From Mactromeris polynyma (taxonomy: Eukaryota; Mollusca; Bivalvia; Venerida; Mactridae): 64,000 nt of DNA. A program made the translations under genes and the position numbers. This document shows positions 50,601-61,640 of this stretch, in pieces (the first letter of the stretch is position 1; each line of letters begins with the position of its first letter). The DNA is taken from the NCBI GenBank assembly GCA_032209605.1, contig JASFXZ010000028.1:5156941-5220940 (forward strand). The letters are read 5' to 3'. Under the pieces are notes generated by a model. That model did not search any database, was not told the origin of the DNA, and worked only from the letters and a program-made list of their open reading frames with translations.

Positions 50601-52556
50601 TATCATGATTTCTTTAACGTGATTATCACACACATTTCTAGTTAATTGTGTAGTTAAGAGGTGGCAGAAGTATGTCACCATAAAGCCAATAATTTAAATT
50701 AAGCGCGTTTAGATATATCCATCCTACTTCGCTATTACCTCTGATACTTCTCAACTCTTCTGATATAAGATAAACTTTGACTTCGTCAATTTTCTGTTTA
50801 AAGTCAGGAATTCCACACTGTTCAGTCAAACGAATCATGACCTAGACCAACATAATATAACATGTGATGAAAGCCGATGAAAGGACATTCAGTAGAACAA
50901 TGTACAGATAGAAAGTGACTGAATGGAATCTGTATAAACGGAAGATAGTGACAGACGAAAATGAGATAAAAGTTTAAAGTTTATTTTTGGAAATAATTTC
51001 AAATAAGAATTTTTGATACATCATAGTACATATAAATAGTTACCTCTTCTGCGAGATCCCATTCTGATTCAAATTCGTCTTTCTCAAGAGATGTAGTTGG
51101 GCTATGATGAAGCTAAAATGATTTAACAGGATACAATAAGCTACTTACAGGTACGTTCATTGAATGGATATCTCCCGCTGAACAAGTTTATGGTAAGGAA
51201 CAGAAAAGATACAACAATCTATATATGATGTGCGACCTTGACATTTAAACGAGAACTAAATAACATAATACAGGTGCTTGTACAAGGTTGTACACTTCAG
51301 AACAGACTCCAAGCGCAAGTCTCACTTTCAGTCCGAACTTATTTTGGTCAAATCTACATTTTGGTCACACATAATTCGTCAATAGAAACCAGACTTTACC
51401 AGGCCGAAAACCGGTTTCTTTGTTTGATTATTTAAAGTCAGACACCGCGAATTCTGCTCATATTAAATACCAGTACTTCGCATACAAAACCCCCCTGTCG
51501 AAATACTTCTGTAATCTGTTCATAACACGAGAACATTTAAAACAAACCCGGCTGTAATTGCTCGTAACATACTCGATGTTGAAACGTTTATGATTCTACG
51601 ATTCAACAATTAGCATATTCAATGTGATTTATTTCAGATGAGTTTTCTATTAGTTAAAATGCTTAAATTTCAAATGAAATTATCCGATTTAAGATGTGAA
51701 TACCTTAGTTTCTGTTAAATTTTATATAACTATACAAAAAATAATAATGTTTTATCAAGATGATAAACTTATTTCTTTCAGTATATTTAACTTATTCCTA
51801 AGAGTCAATTCTAAACGACACGTTATTTTCTAATTTTAGTTATTAGAACATTAACCTTGACTTAAGCATCTTAGATGCCAATTGATATCTCCGCGGAAGA
51901 TTTGTTATTTGTTGTATTATTATGCTGCCTTATTATAATGATAACACAATGTGAACACAGAATTACTGTAGATTCCAAAAACTATCTAAGGCTCGACATA
52001 GACCGTGCAATTTATCTTCCGCTTTGGAAAACTAACTACATGTATATGTACTTATGATATAGATTTGATGACAATAATAAGGAAACGAGCAATGAAGATA
52101 CAACCACTTATGGCATACAAACAGTTTATTACTAATACCAACCTTATTTCGAAGATTTCGAATTCTGACGATATCTGCTTCCACATCCTTGTTGTGTCTG
52201 GGTATTTTGCTGTTATCGTCGTAGTTCCACCAGCGAGATTTTGAATCAAGACCACAGATATTTCTCAATAGATAGTTCAGTAAGGAAATGTCGAACTTTT
52301 GTGAGTTCGGAGGACCGCTTGTAGGAAACAGCTGTGCCCACTGCCTTGGGTTAATGAACTTTTTGTTCAATGCATAATTTAACCCTTTAAAGTGCTTATT
52401 TTGAAGCTCTTTGTAAAGTTTGTCTGGTGGTATGAACTGGTCAAATTTACGTCTCAACACGTACGTTGCATGTTTCACCACCAATTGATGAAGTCGTATA
52501 TAGTACACCTCTCTAGATTCTTCCTCCAAGTCCCGATCATCATCTAATGATGCCAT
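47655..52556 (-). CDS. HEPN-nSTAND3-ankyrin repeat protein, copy C (best preserved)
   Basis: Coding exons by eye: 52143-52556, 51044-51112, 50739-50841 and 47655-50377, with phases 0, 0, 1 and GT-AG borders throughout, giving about 1100 residues. Exon 1 plus 2 give a HEPN domain ending RNK-LHH; exon 3 is a linker. Exon 4 begins NTEIFLAEYQDEEWYVETKA and has Walker A GHPGEGKTT (50238-50264), Walker B TIIIDDIFG, VIITSR and GFP, then about ten ankyrin repeats. HEPN domains are often RNases or dimerisation modules, STAND NTPases are signalling switches and ankyrins bind partners, so a cytoplasmic immune sensor is likely, by family inference. A 1-base loss near the end makes the frame stop at CPH, about 75 residues before copy A does. 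No internal break is seen. Confidence 0.87.
51044..51112 (-). CDS. Exon 2 of copy C: completes the HEPN motif
   Basis: This is a 69-nt exon with phase 0 at both ends, bounded by tttag and GAG/GTAAC. It reads LHHSPTTSLEKDEFESEWD then LAEE. Joined to exon 1 it gives R-N-K-L-H-H, fitting the HEPN R-N-x-x-x-H motif, and then an acidic linker. B has the same exon intact (31667-31735). In A it is one base short (4454-4521). Confidence 0.7.
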
Positions 52557-54730
52557 CACCTCTGGTAGTTAAGTTAAGAACTGCTAGTCCGCTCTTGCTA
52601 TAACAGAACAAAGCTTAATGTTAAACTATACAAATCACATAATTAGCGGTGAACTTAATGTCTTGTGTTAGTATTATCATCAAAGGTTCATGAATAGGAA
52701 TCAAGTACAGTATTATCACTCATAATGAAACAAATAAACTTCATAAATTCGTTTATTCAAACTTTAAAATTGACAATTGCAACACGGAAGTAGGTAGTTC
52801 AAACTTAAAAAATGATATTTCTGCATATAAAGTTTGTAATGCAAAGAATAAGACTGATAACAGTCAAGTCGATATTTCCAACTTTCAATTTGACATTTTA
52901 AAAACAAATTGACCATTTATACGCGTCCGTAAAAGCAGTGCCCCAGGTTGCGTATATGAACAATTAAAGTTATTTTTAATAACATTTTCTGACAAACCTG
53001 AGTATAAATAAGCAATGCAACAATTCAGTACGTGCATCGATAGCAATATACATGCAAATGGTCCGTGTAATTTCATGTCAATCTGATAAAATAAGTAAAG
53101 TCATGCTCTAAACGTTAACACACAAATTGACTATTTCACCCATTCTTTTATCGATTTTACAGGGTAAATATTACTGACTGCTTAACTCTTCACATAACTT
53201 GTATAACTCCAATTCGCTATTTCTTTCATTATCATTTTACCTAAATACCACTTATAGGGGTGATGTATAGAGCCTATTAATCCGTTCATTTTTGAAAATA
53301 TGATTTAAACAACCTTCCCATCCTATACCAAATATAATAGATAAATCGATAATGAAAGCCTTATCGAATTGGGTTGATATGAAAAACTCCCGATAAGTGT
53401 CCCTGTTTAACAATTGATTCAATGTTTATGGTTACATCAAATAAACGTTTATGTTAAATTGTATATGTTTAGAAAATGTGATATATGTAGTAATCTTTCC
53501 AATTGTATATTTAGAGAATCGAACTAGAAACCATGTAAGACGGTCAGTTTGAAAAATTGTTATCGTAGCACACAGGCTTTTTTACCTCGATATGCTTCAG
53601 ATATTTAAGTTGATATTTAAGTTGTACAGTGTCAAAAATGTTAACTTGTGGCATCGTTAATTGGGTTGTTCTTATACGATATCAAGAATAAACCCTCGTT
53701 ACTTAATTTCCAAATATCGTGACAGTGTATCTAGTATTGTTTACACAAGTCTACAGGAGATTGCCACGAGATTTCTCCCTTTATTCCTATTAGAGTTCTC
53801 TCCATTGATCACTTCTATAGTATCTGCGTATATAGCACTAAAAGTCTAAGAAGACTCGAATACTCAGCATGAAATATTTATCTTTGAACATTAAGGTAGG
53901 TGTCATTGGAAAGATAAATAATTCATGCTTAGAATTCGTTGTATTTCATAGATATATTTTGATGTTTGATGCGCGATTTCGGCCTCAGAAAGTGGTCAGG
54001 TGTGAAAAGCGGGTTTTTTGTGTTTGTATTTCCGTTTATTAATCGTCGCCACCGGTTTCCTATATGGGCGACGCCTCCGATAGAATGTTAGTGATTTTAG
54101 ATTTTTGGAGGATAGTGCATGATACAGGAGATACTGTCAGTGACGGAGCGGGGAATCGAACCTGCGAACCCTGGATTACTAATCCAGCGCGTTACCACTG
54201 GACTACGGATACGCTACATAAGTGAAAAGCGTTAGTCTTCTTGTACTATATATACTATAGAAGGGATAAGAATTCGTGAAAATCTCATTAGTCAATAGAA
54301 AGTGATGGTTCTATAAATTTGCAGTCTGAGCGATTAATAAACAACATTGGAAGTTGTCATAAAATATAATATAAGTATGACAACTATGAGCCATAAATTA
54401 ATTAAATATATTGGCGGTGAACGACAACATGTACACTGTTGAACTGAACAACCAACGTCTTTTCATCGACTGAATATAATCCAATCAATAGTCTTTAGAA
54501 ATGAGTTGTTTGTACGCACGGTATAGATTTCGTTATCACTAAATACCTATGTATAACGAAGCATATTGAGGTAACGACATTCGACGATGATTTAAGGTGC
54601 ACTGCTTTAGCTAATGATTGCTGAGCTGCATGTTGTATGCTCTTTGTTCAGTATAATACCTGAAAGGGGAGCTTATCATTGAGTTATGTAACTGGCTTTC
54701 CTAATTCCCAGTTACATACTATATATAAAC
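52557..54730. other. Upstream flank of copy C, no gene seen
   Basis: Recognisably homologous to the A and B flanks but much more diverged, with its own insertion at about 53200-53400 and loss of the section around 7000-7140 of A. Contains the tRNA-like segment at 54142-54213. No protein-like open frame is found. Confidence 0.45.
54142..54213 (-). pseudogene. tRNA-Thr-like (AGT) sequence, probably a SINE head or tRNA pseudogene
   Basis: On the minus strand an anticodon arm CTGGA-TTAGTAA-TCCAG (anticodon AGT) is followed by gcaggttcgattcc, a good B-box-like T arm, and CTCCGTC at the 3' end. The 5' acceptor strand (GTATCCG) does not pair with CTCCGTC, and the T and D stems have mismatches, so it is unlikely to be a working tRNA. 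It occupies the place where units A and B carry the SINE-like element, sharing its outer flanks. Confidence 0.5.
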
Positions 54731-55656
54731 AAGAAATGTCTTTAAAAAAGATGGTCGGCGCAACTTGAAGTATGCAAATTTGTTGCAATCAGAAGGTTAA
54801 AATTTGTTGTACAACATAAAAAAATGCCAAGATGTTACGACTGCCGGTCATTCAATTACGTTATATTACAGAAACTCCGAGACATGTAAGGGGAGATCAC
54901 CGTGTAGTGTGATTAGTCATAGGCAGGGTATAGTTTGTTTCAATATAGTTCATCAATATTACTTAATGGATAAGTCGTGAACTCAAACATTCATGTTAAT
55001 AAACTTGTTATATCGATGTACATGTATCTGATTAAAACGATATAAATGATCGCGACTGGTATATTACACAAGGAAAGTCTCATTAACTCCAACACCGGAC
55101 AATTCCCCGTGGTGATGAATAATTAGTCTGGTTCTCAGCGTACTGTACACACCGATAATGTAATGGTAAGGGCAGGTAATCCAGGCTAATGACTAACAAC
55201 ACTACTTACTAGATAAATCATGAAATACACTATACACAATGTCAACCAATCTGCGTCAATGTTACAAATATTTTTCAGTTGAAGAGAAATTGCCTTGGTG
55301 GTTAACGTAAGGTTTGACTGGTTTACAAAACACTGATATGCAAATAACAAAACAATGTTAGTACGACTACGCCGAAAAAGACGGTCGGCGCAATTTGAAG
55401 GTTAAGATTTGTTGTGCAAAATTTAAAAAAATGCCGAGATGTTACGCTTGCTGGTCGCTCCAGATCCAAAATGGATTTCGGTAAATTCACCAAAACCCAG
55501 TGGATTTCGGTAAATTCACCGAAATTAAGTGTATGACGGTAATTAACGTAACCTTTATCGAGAGTGTTAACCAATCCGCGTCAAGGTTACAAACGTTGTT
55601 CGGTTGAAGAGAAATTGCCTAGCAAAACCATGTTAGTACGGCTGCGCGGAAAAACA
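54731..55656. repeat. MITE-like repeats inserted upstream of the unit C satellite
   Basis: Two diverged copies of a short repeat, one interrupted, beginning aagaaatgtctttaaaaaag with atggtcggcgca next to it, and ending gtacggctgcgc. The boundary of the two is at about 55378 where gccgaaaaag runs into acggtcggcgca. Short inverted ends (tcggcgca against the tgcgccga end) suggest a small non-autonomous DNA element. Units A and B have no counterpart. A third copy is at 57930-58165. Confidence 0.5.
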
Positions 55657-55761
55657 TCTATGCAAAGAACCAGTAACTATTACATATTTTTTTTTTGTGA
55701 TTAGGAGCTAGAACTGACATTGGAATCAAACATTCCTGCAGCAGTATACCAAAAACAGACA

Positions 55762-56757
55762 GATACCACCACTGTATCAAGTCCAGATACCACCACTAGA
55801 TCAAGTCTAGATACCACCACTGTATCAAGTATAGATCCCACCACTGTATCAAGTCTAGATACCACCACTGTATCAAGTCTAGCATTGTATCAAGTCTCGC
55901 ACTGTATCAAGTCTAGCAATGTATCAAGTCTAGATACCACCACTGCATGAAGTCTACATACCACCACTGTATCAAGTCTAGATACCACCACTGCATGAAG
56001 TCTACATACCACCACTGTATCAAGTCTAGCACTGTATCAAGTCTAGATACCACCACTGTATCAAGTCTAGATACCACCACTGTATCAAGTCTAGATACCA
56101 CCACTGTATCAAGTCTAGATACCACCATGTATCAAGTCTACATACCACCACTGTATCAAGTGTACATACCACAATTGTATCAAGTCTAGATACCACCACT
56201 GCATCAAGTCTACATACCACCACTGTATCAAGTGTACATACCACCATTGTATCAAGTCTACATACCACCACTGTATCAAGTGTACATACCACCATTGTAT
56301 CAAGTCTAGATACAACCACTGTATCAAGTCTACATACCACCACTGTATCAAGTCTACATACCACCACTGTATCAAGTCTACATACCACCACTGTGTCAAG
56401 TCTACATACCACCACTGTATCAAGTCCACATAAGTCTACATACCACCACTGTATCAAGTCTACATACCACCACTGTATCAAGTCTACATACCACCACTGT
56501 ATCAAGTGTACATACCACCACTGTATCAAGTCTACATAAGTGTACATACCACCACTGTATCAAGTCTACATACCACCACTGTATCAAATCTACATACCAC
56601 CACTGTATCAAGTCTACATAAGTCTACATACCACCACTGTATCAAGTCTACATACCACCACTATATCAAGTATATATACCACCACTTTATCAAGTCTACA
56701 TAAGTGTACATACCACCACTGTATCAAGTCTACATACAACCACTGTATCAAGACTTA
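55762..56757. repeat. 24-bp satellite array, unit C (about 41 units, irregular)
   Basis: Same 20-base core as in A and B but shorter and less regular. Several 17-nt units occur near 55880-55920. Some units carry CATGA in place of ATCAA, and many carry an extra acataagt after the core. The ACAT tag predominates in the right half, and GGAT, common in A and B, is rare. The flanks match those of the A and B arrays, so it is the same locus. Confidence 0.95.
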
Positions 56758-57055
56758 ATCAGAATTTTAGTGTTTCAATTATATAAATAATACACAAATT
56801 AGAAGTAACTAGAACATATCGAGCTCTTTCTATTAACGTACAAATATACTAGATTCTTCTACTTTCGTTTTCAAAACGCCTTAAATTGATTGAATTAAGG
56901 AAAACAATTTACCACTATGTTTGTCTTTGTTATTTCCTGTTCCGAGTAAAACTATTTTTCATGATTATCAATTCGATTTTGATAATTACGCCCGAGAAAC
57001 GTTTAATTCCATGTTCGTAATCGGAGTTAAAATGTCTGCCATTTTGGAATGATAA
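56758..57055. other. Right edge of the segmental duplication (unit C)
   Basis: Aligns by eye with 13690-14050 of unit A and 38830-39190 of unit B, ending near gtctgccattttggaatg. Past this point no similarity to units A or B is seen, and the 69-bp satellite and inverted-end element are absent. Confidence 0.6.
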
Positions 57056-57929
57056 TTGTAATCAAAGGACTGAGAGTCCTGAAAACCAGCGCGTTGAAAC
57101 AAAATAAATAGGTGCAAATAGTGAACTGTGAGGCATGAATAAACCCAAGAGTGCATTTTCGTGGCGTTTCGTAGACAAGTTACGTTCATTAAGGCAGAAT
57201 TTTAATGGTAAAAAAAGGACGAGTCCAAGCTGTTTTGGACTGGCGGACCTTTCTGTCTTGGACTTATTAATGGTCGTAATGTTGCGGCCATTTTTAGAAG
57301 CAAGCAAAAACATTTTAATAGCTGTCAATTTCAACACCTGTTACGCATTCAGAACTTTTTCTGAAGTAATGTGTTTTTATTTACTAGCCAACTTCGTGGA
57401 TCGTAGGTCCATCTGTGTTCAAAAACTTGGTTATAGCCATATTGGAAAAATATGTGTTGTGATGTGATGTAGGGGTATATCTTGCTGATTTTCTATGCAG
57501 TCACGTGAAAAGTTTGTGTATATATTATGTATATACATTTTATGTTCTTTATGGATGATGTACTTTGTACAAGTCAAAATAAACTATATGTTCTGTTCTA
57601 TACCAAAAAGAAAGTATTTTGTGAAATAAAATGCAATTTGAATGGTTTGAATCTAGCTGTTAGAGAAAAGAAGAAAAAAATGCAACGCCGCTTTAAAATA
57701 GAGCAATGTTTGTAACAGGTTGTTGGGTGAACAACTGCTTGTTACCAACTTCATATGTAAGGTGATTAACATTTATAACATTAAATAACACACTTTGCTA
57801 TTCTTTCTTCACAAACTGGTAGTTAGAATGACAAGTATGTATAATTCAGATCAAAGAAGTATACGTTTATCACTGTTAGAATACACAAAAAATATTTAAA
57901 TTAATAAGGTATCATCTTATGTATACAAC
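57056..57929. other. Unique sequence right of the duplication, no recognised gene
   Basis: Open frames of about 90-110 codons exist on both strands at 57062-57467 (a plus-strand frame starting MNKPKSAFSWRF and an opposing minus-strand frame with KTERSASPKQLGLVLFLP). I do not recognise either family. The overlap on opposite strands means at most one could be real, and the setting suggests repeat-derived DNA. A small hairpin, gtccaa/ttggac, lies near 57223-57241. Confidence 0.3.
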
Positions 57930-58165
57930 AAGAAATATCTTTAAAAAAGATGGTCGGCGCAATTCAAAGGTCAAGATTTGTTGTGCAACATAAAGAATGC
58001 CGAGATGTTACGAATGCTGGTCACTACAGATTTAAAATGGATTTCCAGTAAATTGGTTGTTCGGGTGAAGAGAAATTGCCTTGGTGGTTAACGTAAGATT
58101 TGATTGGTTTAGACAACACTGATATGCAAATTGCAAAACCATTTTAGTACGGCTGCGCCGAAAAA
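57930..58165. repeat. MITE-like repeat, third copy
   Basis: Begins aagaaatatctttaaaaaag with atggtcggcgca and ends ggctgcgccgaaaa, like the copies at 54731-55656. Internal segments (gccgagatgttacga, gaagagaaattgccttggtg) are shared with them. No coding content. Confidence 0.55.
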
Positions 58166-59322
58166 ATCCAGTTGACATGATGAGACGTCATCGATGTATG
58201 TGGCCAGGCCGGATGCAATCAGATAGATCAGCAGTCAACGAGTGTCAACAAACACACGATAAACTAGATCAACAAGATAAGAATTATTTTGCGTCATTAA
58301 TTTTCTTACATGCTCATTGTTCTAGTTCTGCCTGGTAAATAATTTAAACGACTCTTAAATCAATGTACCGACTGTCATGTAAGCCTAAATTATTTAAATT
58401 TTCAGAATTAGTTTACATCTGGAACGAGGTTTTGAAAATTAGGTAATGTAATTTGCATATTGATCAGAGCGTTTCAAATTGCGTGATCCTAAACAGCATT
58501 CCGTGCATTCAACTATTTCTTATTCTCCTCAGTCCCCAATGTTGATGGTTTTGAATATTGATATAATTTTTGCGTTTGTAAATATTAGTAAGTTTGAATT
58601 TAATGCAAATTTTACCCTAAAAATGTAAAAATCATAACAGTGCATAAAAGCGTGTACATTTCGTCTATTTGCTATCGAAATATTTGCCATAAATTTCTCT
58701 AAACCTTCTGCAAGTCACGGAGATATTTCATACACTTAAACTAAAAGCAAATGGCTACTGATGGCATAAGAAGTGTTGTTATATGTAGATTCAAGCCTTG
58801 AACATATATTTTAGTGATAAAAACTGACTGAATGTTTATATGAATACTTGCTGGGTTTATGTGCACTATTTAATATCTGTTTAGTTTGCCATTATCGCCG
58901 TAAGTCCAACCAGCCCTGTATAACAACCCCTAATTAGCTAATTTAGTCAGTTATCTCCCCAATCATTACTTTGGGAAAACAACAATCCATAAAACATCAG
59001 GCATTTGAGGAGACTTAATGGAACATATGTGCAAAGGATGGACTGGCCGACCATAATAATATAGTAACACAATTGCACTCTATATGTAGAGGATAGTTGT
59101 ATGTTTCGGTGTAAGTTCGAACGTTATTGCACATATGCATACACATATTAGCATATATGTATATACATTTACATTAATATTCACTTACGGATACATGCAG
59201 ACACTTTTAATACTGTGAATAAAGTGACTTTTTTGTACCGATTGTTTCATTGTGCAAAACAAGCGTTGGGTATACACGTCATACTGGAATCTCCTGTCCA
59301 AGAATGAATTGATATCAAGGCA
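58166..59322. other. No feature recognised
   Basis: AT-rich DNA without open frames of note, tandem repeats or RNA-like structures that I can support. Confidence 0.5.
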
Positions 59323-59517
59323 ATGGTGAATGGTAGTCAATGGATACTACCGGACATCCTTGCAGCCCACACATTGTCTGGTTTAGACACAACTGCTTGC
59401 TACTTTGGTATCGGAAAGGGGACAGTACGTAAAGTAGGCCTACTCAGATCAGGAATTGCTCCAATTCGTTTCGTTTGGACATTGGTGTTGACTTTGAAAT
59501 TGCATTCGGTACGATAA
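59323..59517 (+). pseudogene. Fragment with LSGLDTTACYFGIGKGTV, possibly transposon-related
   Basis: A 64-codon frame contains ILPDILAAHTLSGLDTTACY and FGIGKGTV. I recall the pattern LP..AAH.LSGCDTT...FGIGK from large repeated invertebrate proteins of uncertain role; here the usual Cys is Leu. The frame loses any pattern after GKGTV, and nothing recognisable flanks it, so it looks like a decayed fragment. The family assignment rests on memory of this pattern only. Confidence 0.35.
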
Positions 59518-60390
59518 ACATGTGACTGGCCAATGAAATTTGTCAATGTTCATTCAATTAATTAAAAAAGTCTTCTAAAACAATAAAAATGACACTTTGT
59601 CGAAATGAAAAAAATGTCGTACTTCGTTCAAAATAAAAATTCCAAAATGTCAACATCTTTTAGGCGCATCTACGTCACGCTTGCTTTGTGGTGATGACGT
59701 CACTTGGTAATTTTCGCTTACATAATCAAACAACAGAAAACCGAAGATAAAATTGGCTTGACCTTTTTATTGCAATTTAATATTTCTTGACTGTGTAAAT
59801 GTATTACTCGGACGATTTAAAGAATCTGTATTATGGAACTACTTTCTGTTCGGCGTGTGTGTCTGTTAGCTGGTCCAAAATTTGGTCAAATATTCATGTT
59901 GAACCAACTCAAACGCAAGTAAAACAAACTGTCATATTTTGGCATGTGTGCTTTGTAAAAGTGATTTAGAAAAATAATGTTAATATAGGGATTAAACTGC
60001 GAGTATAATGGTGTTTGTCGTTGTTGTAATTACATTGTGACAATTCAAAAAGTCTGTTGAGTCCGAAGAACACTTTTAATGGCCTCAATGTAATTTACAC
60101 CGATAAAACATCAGAATGTGCAGTCTACTTCACTTAAGTGTTGAGTTTCAGTAGTTTTGCATAATATATGTTTTAATCTCATACACAATTGACGTATTTT
60201 AGAAATACGGGAAGTGAACAAAAGAACAGCGTTCATTATAATGAAGTTATGTGACATTTACACGCAATGTGGAGAAACAGTTGACGTGCTTCCATTTTGT
60301 TTACGATTATCTTTCAGTGTTTTAAATTCACGATCCCCAGCTGGAGGGGGGGGGGGGCTAGAATTCCCCAGCTGTCGCACTACAGAGGGG
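59518..60390. other. No gene recognised; one CRE-like site
   Basis: AT-rich sequence. The palindrome TGACGTCA is at 59695-59702 with a half site (tacgtcac) 23 bases upstream, but no gene start is seen near it. A run of 12 G lies at about 60346-60357. No other feature can be supported. Confidence 0.4.
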
Positions 60391-60585
60391 TACAACTCCC
60401 CCACTGTGCCTGCATTCCATGTAATACGCCTTTCACAGTACAACATTTTCTTGTCGAATGTGTTGACCTTTCAACCAATTTTTCAATACCACTGACATAA
60501 AAAGTCTATATGAAACAATACAAGTTGGAAAAATTATGAGTTATATCAAAGAGATTGGCTTGTACAACAAGCTATGATCCTTTTT
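60391..60585 (+). pseudogene. Decayed LINE ORF2 C-terminus, first copy
   Basis: Frames here read CIPCNTPFTVQHFLVECVDL and then, after breaks, a stretch like GLYNKL. This resembles the C-terminal C-x-x-C...H...C segment of a non-LTR retrotransposon polyprotein. The reading frame stops at 60498-60500 and is otherwise broken. The element is unrelated by sequence to the intact LINE at 19484-26163. Confidence 0.55.
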
Positions 60586-60709
60586 AATTCACACCTACAT
60601 ACTTTACAAATAGATATTTTACAGTACATTCCTTTTTACCTTTCAAAACTCAAGGCCTTAAGGCCAATATAGATGAAATATCTCTTTTAATAGGTAAACA
60701 TTCACCTGT

Positions 60710-61125
60710 TGCTTTCTGCGTTCCATGTAATACGCCTTTCATAGTAAAACTTTTTCTTGTCGACTGTGTTGACCTTCAACCAGTCCGCTCCCAATGTTTC
60801 AATACCACTGACATTAAAAGTCTCTTTTAGACTATACAAGTTGGAAAAAATATAAGCTACATCAAAGAGATTGGCTTTTACAACAAGTTATGATATTTTT
60901 TAATCTGTACTTACATATATTACATTTACCAGTGAAGGAGGATTGCCTCGCTCACCCTGGTACATAAAATATATTCGTACCCTAATGATCCCAATTTTTA
61001 CCCACTATATTTACACCAATTTAACATATACAAGATTATCACGTAGCCTTTTTTAGTTTCACATATTTTCTACATTCCTTGCGCGCTAAATGACCAAAGC
61101 TGTCGATGCGCCGTAAAACAACATA
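60710..61125 (+). pseudogene. Decayed LINE 3' end, second copy with tail
   Basis: Repeats the first copy with CVPCNTPFIVKLFLVDCVDL, then ...NISYIKEIGFYNKL, again with stops. It then runs into a 3' untranslated section ending aagctgtcgatgcgccgtaa with aacaacatataactaacta, the sort of simple-sequence tail found on invertebrate LINEs. The two copies may be a local duplication or two insertions. Confidence 0.55.
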
Positions 61126-61135
61126 TAACTAACTA

Positions 61136-61220
61136 ACGTTACCTTTTTTAGTTTCACATAATTTCACATTTCTTGCGCGCTAAATGACCAAAGCTGTCGA
61201 TGCGCCATAAAACAACATGA
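61136..61220 (+). repeat. Duplicate of the LINE tail
   Basis: About 80 bases repeat the end of the preceding element (ttttttagtttcacataa to gatgcgccataaaacaac), as a tandem partial copy with a few substitutions. Confidence 0.6.
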
Positions 61221-61354
61221 TAATAATTTAAATTCACGATGAATAAATCAAACCGGAGCAAATATGTGGTAAAGTACACTTGTAATCGGTCAATATGAAT
61301 TTGAACATCAATGGTGCAGATTTACTAAGTTGATTGGAATCATATTTGTATATT

Positions 61355-61640
61355 TCAGAGACTGTCCATGATGTTCAGCGGTAAAGCTTTCGTCAAGGGT
61401 ATGGAAGGTGGCGAGTTCAAGCCCGGGCTATGACCACAGTCTTTAAAATATTACCAGTAGCTTCATTGCCTACACTCGGCATTAAAAGGCTTGCAGGGAC
61501 TAGTTGGTTGGCTGTGATCGTTTTAACAAGGGGTATCACAATATGGCGGCACTATATCTGCTACAGTTGAGTGACCCCATATCCAGTACGAGCTCAAATA
61601 AGTATGACTTTGAACTACAGTCTGAATTCAATACGTTCAT
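61355..61640 (+). repeat. tRNA-derived SINE-like element
   Basis: An A-box-like tgttcagcggtaaagc is followed after about 30 bases by a B-box-like gagttcaagccc. A longer body (cattgcctacactcggcatt, gtgaccccatatccagtacg) follows. Promoter boxes of this kind with a non-tRNA body are typical of SINEs. It differs from the element upstream of copies A and B. Exact ends are not determined. Confidence 0.45.

Noticed and set aside
54142..54213. A working tRNA-Thr gene
   Set aside because: The anticodon arm is good but the acceptor stem does not pair and the T and D stems contain mismatches; a SINE head or pseudogene fits better.
57062..57467. Opposed frames of 91 and 110 codons at the right edge of the duplication
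   Set aside because: They overlap on opposite strands, no family is recognised, and no splice or neighbour evidence favours either. Left as unresolved sequence.
59695..59702. CRE palindrome TGACGTCA as a promoter element
   Set aside because: No gene start, exon or conserved context lies nearby, so a promoter cannot be supported.
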